Shown here piece by piece: positions 49,150 to 61,064 of a stretch of DNA of 64,000 bases (positions are counted from its first letter, which is position 1; every line of letters begins with the position of its first letter). The DNA comes from Triglochin maritima (lineage: Eukaryota > Streptophyta > Magnoliopsida > Alismatales > Juncaginaceae): positions 38,026,201 to 38,090,200 of the forward strand of contig OY821771.1 of assembly GCA_963682175.1 (NCBI GenBank). The letters run 5' to 3'. The notes beneath the pieces were generated by a model. The model was not told the DNA's origin. It made no database searches and was given only the letters and a program-made list of their open reading frames with translations. Made by a program: the position numbers and the translations under genes.

Positions 49150-51690
49150 CTATTGAGAATGAGAACAATAGGAGACATGAATGAGAGGTGAATCTATGTC
49201 TGGTTGTTTGAAATGTAGGGTATCAGGTGGTTGATTCTTAACCCACATGGGGTCCTCAATAGATATAGAGTGAAGAGCAGGTAGCTCAGAGGCCACAAAA
49301 ATGGTATCTTGTGGCTCAAATGCCCCATGATCACAAGATAAGGCACCTTCATGTACCTGCCCAAGTGAAACATCTTCACCACCATCAGGATCTTTATCGA
49401 ACAATTCTCTGAAATACTTGAAGGTGCCTTCAACTTCGTTCTCATCCATGTCTGGATAAGATTGACCTCGACAGGGTTATCGAAGGCGCTTGACTTATTC
49501 CCGATGGTGAAGATGAGGAAATCAGCACATTAACTACCATAAGTCAAGCGCATAAGACCATTACGACAATTGATCAGACATTGGAAGTCGTTAAAAATGG
49601 TCACCCCAAAATAACAGGAAATTGTCCAAGTGGGTTTGGCACAGGTTCAGTATCTAAAACAAAGAAATCGACTGGATAAATGAACTCACCCACTTTGATT
49701 AGGACATCTTCCACCACGCTCCTCCGTTTCTTCAATGACCTATCAGTTTGCTGAAGAGTGGTTTTGTTTATTTGAAGTCTCCAAGACCAAGGTGGATGTA
49801 GATAGAATACGACAAAAGATTGACAGATGCACCTAGGTCCAATAAAGCTCGATCTATGGCCACATCACCAATCACACAAGAGATAGTACGACAATCAGGG
49901 TCCTTGTATTTGACTTAGGTGGGTTGTGCCAACAATGAACTCATGTTAGCCTCAAGAAAATCTTTCTTGGGAACATGAGTTTTTCTCTTCTTGGTGCATA
50001 AGTCCTTGAGAATCTTGGCATAAGGTGACATTTGATTAATCACCTCCAACAGATGAATGTTCACCTTGACTTGCCGAAAGATATCAAGCATCTTGTCATG
50101 CTGATCTGAAGTTTTCTTTTTAAGGCGCTCAGGGAATGATGCCTTCGGGACATAAGGGTCTTTCGAAGGAACCTCAGAATTCTGGTCCATAGAAACATGA
50201 GTGGGGACCTCAGATTCTGATTCCTTCGACACAATATGCGACAAGAGGATCTCAGGGTTCGGCCCCATTGTCGAAATAAATGTGGAAGGAACCTCAGCAT
50301 CAAGCTCCTTCTTGGAAGTATTTGTTGAGGGAACCTCAGGATCCGGCTCCCTCATAGATGTGGGTATCACCGCATGTCTGGTGACACCAAGAGATGGTGA
50401 TTGCAAGGAAGGCAACCCATTTTGGTTGTCCACCTCCTTACCAGACCTCAAAGTATGAATCACATTAACATCATCGGTATGTTCATATGTAGCATGAGGC
50501 ACTTGTGGCCTTCCTTGAGAATGGGTACCCCGGGGATTCACCTCGGGTTGACTTGGAAATTATTCATTCTCGCGTTCATTGAGATGATGAGCCAATTGGA
50601 TGACTTGCATCTCCAAAGTTTTAAATGAACTTTGCATGCTCTGCATGAACACTTGAAGGGATTGGTTAGGAGAGGGGTCCTTAAGGTCAACCCGCTGGGT
50701 AGAGTCTAACTAGAATAACCCAAAAGGAGGCCAGAGTAGGTTGGTGAGTATGAGGCTGAGACCTTTGATGTGGGGTTGGTAAGTCGCCGATGAGCATGGA
50801 GGGTGATAAGGTGGAGGTTGTGGTTGAGCGTGCGAGCTCTGACCGTGCCCCCCACTAGGCCCCCAAGAAAATTTGGGGTGGTTTCGCCATCCCGGGTTGT
50901 AGGAGTGACTCTACGGGTCGTTACAAGGTCTCTGTTGATACATCGCATTTGCATGCTCACTATCACTTGGAGCGTAAGCATATTCCAAGTCATTATGTCC
51001 CATAAGCCTACACCTACTACACGCGGGAGTAGCGACCTGAGTTACAGGAACTTGGTCCAACTCAAAACTCTCAATCCTACACATGAGAGCAGCCATTTTT
51101 GCCTCAGACGCGATAGTTGACTCAACTTTATATGTTTCAGCTCGACCAGAAGACCTGGCGGCTGGTGGCTCTCTCATGGTGTCCCACTCAAAGGTACATT
51201 CAATCATTAATTCAAAAGTGGCACACGCCTCATCGATGAGTTTCATTTGGAAATCACTCTGACACATCGACTACAACAATGTGCGGGTGTTGTAGTTGAG
51301 ACCCTCATAAACGATCTGGCACAACTGCCATAGCTCAAATCCATGATGAGGACACTACAGGAGAAGATCCATAATCCTCTCAAAAAAACATGAAATGATT
51401 CGGCCTCAGTCTGGAACATTTGATGTATCTGGTGTCGTATCTGTTGAGTCGTCGTTTGAGGGAAGAATCATTTTAGAGAAACGGTCATGATGTCTTCCCA
51501 AGACCGCATTGAGATAGTCGGGAGGTTGTACATCCATTTCTTCATGTTATCCTTTAACACGAAAGAAATCATCCTCCACCGGACTGAATCCTCGTCAAGT
51601 TGTTGAAGCTTAAACATGGAGCATACTGATGTGTTCATTTTAAATACTGTAAGTGCACGACGTCGGTGAAGACGTGACAAATATGGGTCG
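49150..51690 (-). pseudogene. Athila-like gag-protease, decayed
   Basis: On the - strand the gag begins at the LTR junction (FKLQQLDEDSVRWRMISF, near 51615) and continues through KKWMYNLPTISM and a decayed capsid to a single CxxC zinc motif near 51010 (CSRCRLMGHND). The linker frame 49915-50541 holds TLRSGKE and FPERLKKKT...INQMSPYAKILKDL, typical of Athila/Tat gag-pro. The aspartic protease segment follows near 49830 (CRTISCVIGD, ALLDLGASVNLLS); DLG replaces D-S/T-G, as is common in this clade. A last open piece is at 49150-49449. Stops and frameshifts separate the pieces. Confidence 0.8.
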
Positions 51691-52914
51691 ATCTACATGG
51701 AGGTTTGTCGACTCTGGTTCATTCGAAAGAAAGTGGGAAAAGAGGGGAGAAGAAGTTGATTACGCTAAACTACACTAAACTAAACTAGTAAGCACAGACA
51801 ACGAAATGAAAGCACGCAACAATAAAACTAAACTAATTAAGACAACAAACTCGAATTCAGGAATGGAAACCCCTAAGGGGTGGAGTGTGTGCTCATATGA
51901 AGTGAAATAAGTGATGAATGATGCATGTATATATGTGTGTCATGTGTGTGTCTTCATGCATAGGAAGTGTCTAAAGATGTGGCAAAACTTAATCCATTCA
52001 CACAACGTAATGACGATTACTACTTGATTAGCATAAGACTAGACTCAACATGAGAAGTGCTTAAAGATATGGCAAGACTCATCAAAAACTATGAACTCAT
52101 GTAAAGAACAAAGCTAAGCATTGGAGGTGTCTAAATCTTATGGCACAACCCATGAAAACAAAGTTTTTTCAATCAATCAAGCAAGCAAACACAAATACAA
52201 ACACATAACTAACATGTATCATATTCAACAGGAAATTTCACTCAATGAACATGAGAAAACTAAGCATCGGAAGTGTCTAAATCTTATGGCAAAACTCATC
52301 AAAAATCCCCCAACATGTAGATGATTAAAACACCCCCGATGAACATATAAACATGCAAGTCTACACAATCAAAAATTCATCAAACATCCAAACTTCACAA
52401 TATATGTACATCCTCTTCACCCCCAAAAGGGGATGCAACTACTCACTACTCATTAAGAAAAGAAGACAAAATGAAATTAAACTAAGCATGCAAGAATTAA
52501 AAGAGAAGAAAACATTAAAACAAACTAAGAAAAAATATTTTATTTATATGACTCACATTACAAGTAGCATTCTTCTCCACTTGAGTTTCGCTCCAATGTT
52601 TACTCTAAGTAGAAAGAATACCACCAAGCAATGGGTAAATACAATGGAGGAGAAAGAGTTCTATTTATAGTCATAAAAAAGTAACCGGGGACAATCTCCC
52701 GGTATGGGACTAAACGCATAGTATAAATGGACATAAAATAACATAATCGAACACCGGACTAAACCATGAACTATTTGGAGTCATTTGGACCGCCAATTGG
52801 CGGTCTGGATGCCTCTGATCGAGTTTGGATTTTGGTGACTCAGTTACATAGCATTGCTTAGGCTAAAAATAAAGGATATAAGACACAATTATTTGCATAA
52901 TATGATGTCAATCA
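51627..52914 (-). repeat. 5' LTR of the Athila-like element
   Basis: TGATGTG ... GTCAATCA, 1288 bp. It lacks a roughly 300-bp segment that is present in the other LTR at about 46870-47155. Confidence 0.85.
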
Positions 52915-53568
52915 TGTGCCCGATAGGTGTTCGAGGACATTCCTAAGTGACCAACTCGGGGGATTTAGTGATTAGAATCCCAACACTCTCTTCTATAATT
53001 GGCTAAATTGGTGCAATATTGTAAACGTTTAATTCATGTCAATAGGCTTAAGGGTTCTCCTTTATGAGCTAGTTTTAGGAATTTTTAAAGAGACAGTTGA
53101 GAAAGAATATTGAATAATTATCCCTCCGTATGAAGAAACACGACAAACATACAGAAATATGTGATGATACCCATAGTATATCGAATTGATAAAATGGCTA
53201 ACTTAACGATGGGGTCAATGTATAATTGAAAGAGCTTAGATAAATTGAAGTAATTTCATTATGATTAAAGATTGAATGTTACAATTAAAAGAATTCAACC
53301 GAGAATCGGAAATAATCTTGATAACAAAATTTTCATCTTATTAATTTTACTAATTTTAACTATGGATAATGAGATGTCAAAAGTGGGGCTTGAACTCAGC
53401 AATCCGGCTATTAGTTGGAATATACTTACTTATGTTTTGTGATGTAAAACTTCAATCGTATTTTTCTTTTCTTCTGAATGGTGGGAATTCATCAATTCAT
53501 GTATAACATTTACAATCCCTAGCACTAGAATTCTTAACCCATTTTTGAAACTTGATGCATTCTTACAG

Positions 53569-54076
53569 TCCACGTGAACGGATATCAATGCAAGGATCCG
53601 GCAACTGCCACAGTCAATTACTTCTCGATCAACTAGGTAGCCTTCTTCCTATCCCAAGCCCACAGGGATACATCATATATCCCTTAAACGTCCAGACCCT
53701 CGGAGGTCTGAAGACCTTGGCATCTCTGGCGCACGCATAGTCTACTCCCCGGGAGCCATCTTCCCACCGCACTACCACCCTCGAGCGTCTGAGATCCTCA
53801 CTGTCACCAAAGGCTCCCTCTACACTGGCTTTGTTATAGGCAATCACACCTTTGCGAAGGTCCTTAACGACCTTTGGCTGAACTGCATTTCCACTTGAAC
53901 GTTGGGGGACACCCGCGGTCGTGCTCGCTTATTTAAATAGACAACTTCCTGGCTTGAATTATATCGCGTCGTCTTTGTTTGGAACGAGGCCTCCCATTGA
54001 TGATGAGGTTTTAGCTAAGGGGTTTAGGATTATCACGGAGGAGCTTCAGAGGCTTAAGGTGAGATTTTCTACTTAA
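53569..54076 (+). pseudogene. Germin-like pseudogene, exon 2 (metal box retained)
   Basis: Acceptor TTACAG at 53563-53568, then VHVNGYQCKDPATATV. A stop soon follows and several frameshifts break the frame. The cupin words can still be read: IFPPHYHPRASEI, TFAKVL, ELHFHLNVG, VLAKGFRI, LKVRFST with TAA at 54074-54076. Box 1 keeps both His and the Glu, and box 2 keeps its His, so the ancestor had a complete metal site. The first exon is most likely 42626-42743. Confidence 0.85.
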
Positions 54077-55168
54077 TCAAGCCAAGCGCTTCCATTATGA
54101 GTGCCCTCAAATCGGGCCCCGATTTCTGCTCCCGTTTTATTTTATGTTTAAATTTTTTAAAATTTTTTTAGTATTCATTTATGCTAAAATTTGATTTATG
54201 TTAATCATAATTTTTGTTAATATTACCTTACATTTATCTAAATTAAATTCTCTGTTAATCTTTACTATTTTTATTTACGTTAATAAAATTAGAATCCTTC
54301 AAAATATATAGTAAATGAAAGAATAAAAATAGATGTGAAAAGAAATGACGTGGAGAAATAGAGCATTGAAAAATTGAGGAGGGTTAAGAAGAGAGTTTAG
54401 TGTTTGGTGGATAAAAACTCGATAACGTAGCAGAGAGAGAAAGAGTGATTTTTTGGGGTGTTTTGGGTAAGGCTATAAATGGACCCGCCCCCTCCCGCCT
54501 AACAAGGGTTGCGGAAAAAATGCTACCCGCCAACCTACCACCCGTACAACCCGCATAATAATCGCAACCCGCCTCACATAATCCATGACCCGTATAACCC
54601 TTGTATTTTGCTTAATTTTTTGTATTTAACTTTGATTTTTTTATATTAGCTTTGATCTTTTTGTAATAGCTTTAAAAACATATTTTGTTTCTTTATTTTT
54701 CGTATCTACCTTTCAACAAAATGGAAAATGTTAAGGAAAATAGATTGATTTTTTGTATTAATTAACTTTAATCAAAGAATAACCCACCAAACTTGTCCCG
54801 CCTAGTCCACCCTTAGGCGGGGCGATTAGTAATTTTATTTTTAACCCCACCCCGCTTACCCACTTAAATTCGACGGAGTAGGTAGTAGTGGGGTAAAACC
54901 CACCCCACTTTGCTTACACCCCTATATTCAGGAGGATAGTGGGTGGCCTATGGATAAATTGACCCGGTTTTGTGCCCCTGAGAGGAGGTAAGAAGAGAAC
55001 AAAACCCAAGGAGATGTAGGGAAATACATGCTTCTGGGCGTTGCATCACATTTCACACATTTTCTACAGACATGCGTTACGAATCCTTTTTTTAACTTTT
55101 AACCCTTATATTAATGAAGAATTTCTTCCAAACAATCAAAGTAATCTTGGAAACTTGATTGTCCCCCA
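54077..55168. other. Gene-free stretch with MITE-like sequence at about 54470-54930
   Basis: AT-rich. From about 54470 (GGCTATAAATGGACCCGCC) to 54930 (TTACACCCCTAT) the ends look like the inverted GGGTGTAAATGGGGC-type termini of small plant DNA transposons, but no exact duplication could be fixed. No gene was recognised. Confidence 0.35.
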
Positions 55169-55861
55169 ATGAATTCTAGTTATGCTCCACTACTTGTCCT
55201 CTAGCTCTGGACTTCATTGGAACACTTGCAATTGATCCCAACCCCCTCCAAGACATCTTTGTTGCTGATTTAGATTCCTCGGTACGTCTTTTGACATGCG
55301 ACTCACATAATCCGAACAGACATGTAAACATTAGTTTTGATATATTAATATGTGCCAATGCATTTTGTAGTTGGGGTGAACAGATTTCCATGCAATGTCG
55401 TGAAGATCGGTCGACAATTTCATTAACAGAGGGGCAATTTGTCCTTCCGTCCTGAACCAACTTGGCTACGTCATAACTCCTCTCGACGTTACCCGGCTGT
55501 CGGGGCTCAACACCCTCGACATTTCCGGAGGACAGGTGGACTACGCCCCTAAGGCATTTTCCCACCACATTATCACTCTCGAGGGACGGAAATCCCCATG
55601 TTGTTGGGAGGACTTAGCCACACACCTTCTTGACATTATCAACATACTTCAGTTTTAAATGAACATTGATCGAGAGGATCCCTGTGGTTGCTATTGCTGG
55701 TTTCAATAGCCAAGAACCTGGCTTGGTCAGGATAGCTCCCACTGTGTTTAGGGTAGAACCGTATGTACATCGATGATAGGGTGCTCGCTAAGGGTTTTCG
55801 GATTTCTCAGACGGAGGTCGATGTTATTCAAAAGAGGTTTCGTCGAGATTATGATTACTAG
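55169..55861 (+). pseudogene. Germin-like protein pseudogene (two exons)
   Basis: Exon 1 starts with ATG at 55169; a 1-bp frameshift in the signal peptide separates MNSSYAPLLVL from ALDFIGTLAIDPNPLQDIFVAD. The conserved first Cys is Phe. The donor is GTACGT near 55282 and the acceptor TTGTAG ends at 55370. Exon 2 (55371-55861) shows VNRFPCN, LSGLNTLDIS, PPHYHSRGTEI, FNSQEPGL, VLAKGFRIS in shifting frames and ends at TAG 55859-55861. Box 1 keeps both His and the Glu, while the box 2 His has become Gln. Several indels and stops make it non-functional. Confidence 0.85.
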
Positions 55862-56289
55862 TTACAAATAATTATATCCATAAATAAGAGGGCCGTGAAC
55901 TCAGAAGACTTGATTCCTTTCAACAATGTCAACATTTTTCTACATCCCTGTTACATGAGCTTGAATGTAATCCATTTTACATAAGCTCCAGTGCGGCTTG
56001 TTAAATTCTTAGGTATATATAAATTCGACTTGTGCTCGGCTAATTGAAATTCAAACAAAGGAACACACCATAATTTTTCAAATATAATGTAAACATGACT
56101 AAATTAGAAAGAATAACCTAACTTAAAATGTAAACATAAATAAAAATTCAAATAAAGTGATATTCACGAAGGCCAAACCATCAGTAGCTATCATGAGTTT
56201 CAGGTATTTCGCTTACCAACAACAGTTCATGTGCACATACCATACATGGATGGTATAAACTTAAGAGGCATAATTAGTTTATCTAGTCG
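55862..56289. other. Gene-free stretch
   Basis: 3' flank of the GLP pseudogene. AATAAG near 55880 may be a relic poly-A signal. No other gene or repeat was recognised. Confidence 0.35.
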
Positions 56290-58895
56290 CACTAGTGCAT
56301 AATAGGGAATATACATCGCCAAATATACGTCGGTCTCCCGTAAACACGACGTCTTTAGGTATATACGTCGGGTGTAAGGGAGGCTGACGTCTATACATAA
56401 CTATAGACGTTGGTTATTCTACAACCGACGACTATAGTTATGTATAAGTGTCGGTTGTTGTATAGCCGATGTCTATACATCCTTTAAAATGTTATAAAAA
56501 ATTAGGATTTTTTTTTGGATTTATATGATTGGGGATTTGAATACTTGTGTTTGTTTTCGAATTAGGGGTTAATGGAAATACGAATACGAACAGAAGTTGG
56601 CTTCCTTTTGTTTTATGTTACATGGGAATGTTGACTTGGTGATTGAGAATAGGATTAGAAGTAATAGTGGAATTGAGAAATGGTTTCCGTTTTAGAATCT
56701 TCTTTTAAGGTGTTTATCTTTTTGTTATTTGGTTGGATTTTTTTTATTTTGATAATCTGTTTTTGTTTGTGAGGTTTGGTTAGAATGACCAATTGAATGG
56801 GGGTGGAGTACAGGTTAAAGTGAACATTTTACCATGTTTTTATTTATATGATAAATTGATACATGTAGTTTAGTTCGACATTGGAGAATGATTTTTTGGT
56901 TGTGGGGTTGAAATACTCCACATCTCCTTTACTTCTAAATGAGAGTTTGGTATTGTTTAAATCGTTTAAAATACCGCAAATGCACGACGTCGTTGAAGAC
57001 GCGGCAAATACGGGTCAATCCTCGGGGGGTGAGTATATTATGGTTTTAACGAAATCAAGTGGCGGAAAGAGGAAGAAGGATTTGATTACACTAAACTAAA
57101 CTAGCACGGAACAATCAAAGAAGATGAAAGCATGAGATGAAATAAAACTAAACTAAGTGACTACTAAAAGGAAGCTGGAAATCAGGAAGAGAGACCACTA
57201 AGGGGTGGAGTGAGTGCACACATGCAACATGATGGGGGAAGAATGCATTCAATAGGCACAAATGTAAGAAGTGTTTTCATGTATAGGAAGTGTTTAATGA
57301 TTATGGCAAAACCTATCAATCCAATCACTATCTAGTTGATTAACATTTACATACACAAGTTGGTTATTTCAAAACATAAACAAGTATGGGAGGTATCTAA
57401 TAGTTGTGGAAAAACCCATCAAGTAAAGTGTTCTACTCTAAACAAGCAAGTATACATTCACATTTATAAACACATATCAAAATAAAGCATTCATTTCCAT
57501 TCTTTATTACATGTATAACATCATCTCCACCCCAAAGGGGGATGAAACTACTCACACATTATTAGACTAACATGCATATTAAGGGGGGAAACATGCTAAT
57601 TAATTCTATGACGATTAAAACAAACAAAGTTAACTAAGCATGCAAGAATTGAAAAGAGACAATATGAAGAAACTAACAAAACATCTTTTATTACTCACTC
57701 ACATTACAAGTAGTCTCTCTCCACCAGAGTTTTGCTCCAAGGCTTTACTCCTAGAAGAGAGGATGGCCACCAAGAGAGGAGATGTATTACAAAGGAGGAG
57801 GAAGATTTCTATTTATAGTCATAGAAAAATGTAACCTGGGACAATCCATCGGTATGAGACTAATGCACTACTAAAAATAGACATAAAACACTCTAATACA
57901 TGACCGCCTAAATCTTATCGGATCCAGAGAAGAACCAACTGCTGATCAGCGATCTATGGACTCTGGATCGGGTCTGGATTTGGAGTGGCCTTGTCTGGCT
58001 TGATTTCTTCGTGTGTGATGCACCCTAGTTGGTTGTTGGAGTTTAGGCCCGAATCAAATTGCCAAAATACTCCTCATGATGGTGTGAAGTTTCTTGATTT
58101 GCTCGTTGGTCCTTTTGGTTTACATCCGGGTTCTTCTCTCTTGCATCTCAGTTCATAAGTCTTCCAGCTCAGTCTTTTTTCTTGCTTTTAGGTCCTTTTT
58201 GTGTCTCTTCTCCTCGAACATGTTTATTCCTGTACTTAAACATAACACTCGTTACGTAACATTGTTTAGGTGAAAGATAATGGATATAAGACACAAATAT
58301 ATGCATGATATTATGTCAATCAGGTATCAATACTACAATAGGCATGTGGGTTTTATACCGTGTATAGACGCCAGTTACCCTATAAAGCCAACGTCTATAC
58401 CCTGTATAACGTCAGGTATATACGTCGGCTACCCTATATAGCCGACGTCTATTGTAGGTCTTGTTGTTTAGTTCCACATCGAAGAAAGATTTTTGGTTTG
58501 TGGGGTTGATGTACTCCACCATTCATTTACTCCTAAACACGAGTTGACTACCATACTACAATAGGGAAGTGAGATTAATGTACTTGGACATATACGATGG
58601 TTGATTAATGTACTTGGGTAACCTGGACATATAGGATGGTTGATAAATGTACTAGATGAATGTCTGTCTACAAGCCGTAATGTATTTTGGGGTTGTTTAA
58701 AAGTATAGACGTCGGCTACCGACTACCCTATATAGCCAACGTCTATACATGGTCTAGACGTCGGTTGTAAAAGCCGACATCTATACACCAGAACATAGGT
58801 GTCATAGGTATATACGACAGTCGTTTGACCACCAAAATCCGTCGTATATACCCCTGTGTATCCGACGTATATGAGTTTTTCTTCACTATTGTCGC
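56290..58895. mobile_element. CACTA-like element(s) with subterminal ACGTCGG arrays
   Basis: The left end starts CACTAGTGCATAATAGGG (56290), and the right end is TTTTTCTTCACTATTGTCG (about 58876-58894), a degraded inverted partner. The words TAGACGTCGG / CCGACGTCTATA occur in both orientations at 56325-56480 and 58355-58870. Internal start-like words (ACTACAATAGG at 58331 and about 58555) and a duplicated block (56872-56953 versus 58471-58555) suggest two related elements inserted together. No transposase was seen. A solo LTR is nested at 56954-58322. Confidence 0.5.
56954..58322. mobile_element. Solo LTR of the Athila-like family, TSD GGTAT
   Basis: TGTTTAAATC ... GTCAATCA with a perfect duplication GGTAT (56949-56953 and 58323-58327). 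It is similar along its length to the LTRs at 43579 and 51627. Confidence 0.9.
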
Positions 58896-61064
58896 TCTCG
58901 CTTCAACCCCCAGCACTACTACACGAAAAAGATCCTAAACATTAATAAGTATAAATTTTATGTGAAAACAGAAATGGTAACTAATATGAGTTGCATAGCT
59001 AGTGGTACGTGCAAGTGTACAGAATAATGCTAAATAAAATTTGTAAAGTTACCCCTTAAATATTAGTGTGTCACAAGAAAACATTTGAAATCATAATAGC
59101 TAATATTGAGCTTTTCTTTTGAATGGCTAATATTCTATACAAAATACATTAGGTACCATAAGCTAATTACCAAACTTAACATTATCTTATTCACAAATCA
59201 TAGTTGAATAATTAATTTGTTTAATCTTCCAATATATAGATCCAGAACAAACATAAACAATAATAGAAACTTAATTAAAGGGAAAATAAATTCTCTTATT
59301 TTCATTTTCCACGAGGTTGTTCAAAACCTAAACAAAATGGCAGTATGTAGTATACGTTTTCATGTTTTTTTTAGTTAATTGAACTAAAATTAACATTGAG
59401 ATTACATATTTTACCCTAAATGTTACAAAATAAAGTAAGCGTTAGGTGGGTTTGTTCATCCTTTTATTTGTTATTTTTATACCATTAGGTATGGAATTGG
59501 TTATTCTACATTGGAATTGAATTTCTCAAAGAAAAATAAATAAAGATAAGCTATCATTTGATTTTAATTATAAGTTTTAATTTATATATAATAACCAATT
59601 AGAAACTATATTAGAGTTTTGGACATCCAAAATATTATTAATGTCTATATCTTCCCACTCTTTGCTTAAATTTTAAGGATCAAAATCTAACAAATTGTTC
59701 AACTTTTCAATAATATAACGTCATATTTTTTAATTTTTAATTTGAAAAGTGGTATTCAGTTATTTACATAATATCTTTATCATATCTAGATTGCAGCTTA
59801 TTTGATGATCATTGGAAATGGTTTAACTAAGAAATAGATTTCATTCTTTTTAATTCAACCTAAGGATAAAAAATAGTTTTTTTGCTCAATTATAACATAA
59901 TAATCTACCTTCGAAGTTTAAAAATAATGTTTGTTTTAATATTATGTAAAACACATGTTTATTATAATATTAATTAAGTTGCAATTTGATGGGATAACTC
60001 TTCGAATCTTATGAAGAATATTCCTGGAACGACAACGTGGTGGTCTATATTGAGAAAAAATTACTTGATAAGTTAGTACACTAAATTCATATATGTTTAA
60101 AATATAAAAACTTATCAATAACAATGGTAAATTTTTTATACATATTTACAAAAAACTTCTTTTGATATTAGGACCCGTATTAGCGGTCGACGTATGCTGC
60201 TGGTGGAAAAGAAAACTTTGAACATGCTCAAAATATCTTTTGAGAGTACATTGCTTTGCTAGCTAATTTCGATATTCATCACAAATGTAAATGTTTTTCT
60301 TTATACGTAGGTATATCGATCGATGATATAAACAAGGAATAGTCAGAATTACTTAGGCATGAATTTTAATCATATTTCAGGTAGTTTAGCACATATACGC
60401 ATGGGAAAACATGATACTTTCTAGAACATGACTATGCACTCGCATATTTTAGGTACTCCTATTTTTTACCTTTTTATTTTAACACGAACGACGTTTATAA
60501 TTTTATGAGATTTAATTTGCAAAACTTCTAACGACATTAAATGAGACGGTGACGGAGTGAGCTATACTAACAGTGAAAGTGTATATATGCAAATATGTTC
60601 AGCTTATAGATACACATCTAGCAATAGTAAAAACTAAGGTATATATCGCTAATTAGGACACCTGCGAGTTTCACCCATGCAAAAGTTCCTTTCAAAATTA
60701 AAAATAAAAATAGAATATTAATAGTAATAGTAATTCTTTCAGGTGGATTACCTGACAAAGCCTCCCGAAGGACCAGAACATCAATAACTACACCCCCAAA
60801 CTTTTTCCCAATATTGGAATTTAAGAACACGTGCGAACGAATGTCATTAATGCTATATTGACTTTTAGAAAAATAGAAGTTTGTTGAATCGGGGGACCTT
60901 GGACTTAAGCCATTTCCCCCTAAGAGAAGATAAGAGGACAGCCCGAGGCTGTGGTTGGACATGCACATGTAGAATTTCCTCAACAAAACACGTCACGTAT
61001 GCTGCATAAATATTAACGAACTTAACTGAATTAGGGTTTTTATTTAATAGACTTCAATAGGAAT
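58896..61064. other. Gene-free stretch
   Basis: Very AT-rich. A 122-codon frame on the - strand at 60618-60986 has no recognisable family and no supporting context. No RNA gene was seen. Confidence 0.4.

Larger units (their letters stand above)
43579..52914 (-). mobile_element. Athila-like Ty3/gypsy element with gag-pro only
   Basis: Flanked by a perfect duplication TGTGC (43574-43578 and 52915-52919). The LTRs are 43579-47235 (with a nested solo LTR) and 51627-52914. On the - strand gag and protease are recognisable, but no RT, RNase H or integrase follows. The polypurine tract (GTGTGGGG, about 47237-47250 on -) abuts the 3' LTR. At the other side the 5' LTR joins directly to gag coding sequence with no PBS or leader. 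It is a deletion derivative that cannot replicate alone. Confidence 0.8.
42917..52985. mobile_element. Outer solo LTR split by the Athila-like element, TSD CTCTC
   Basis: Begins TGTTGG (42917) and ends CCAACA (52985), with a perfect duplication CTCTC at 42912-42916 and 52986-52990. Excluding the inner element the LTR is about 728 bp. It carries CGGT/ACCG-type boxes between about 42973 and 43240. Confidence 0.8.
42744..53568 (+). other. Inflated GLP intron filled by a retrotransposon nest
   Basis: The original intron is 42744-42911 plus 52991-53568. Everything between is nested: a solo LTR (42917-52985), within it an Athila-like element (43579-52914), and within that a copia solo LTR (44745-46796). 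Each layer has its own perfect 5-bp duplication. Donor GTATGT and acceptor TTACAG are intact. Confidence 0.75.

Noticed and set aside
60618..60986. 122-aa frame on the - strand
   Set aside because: No recognisable motif, AT-rich surroundings and no promoter or splice context.
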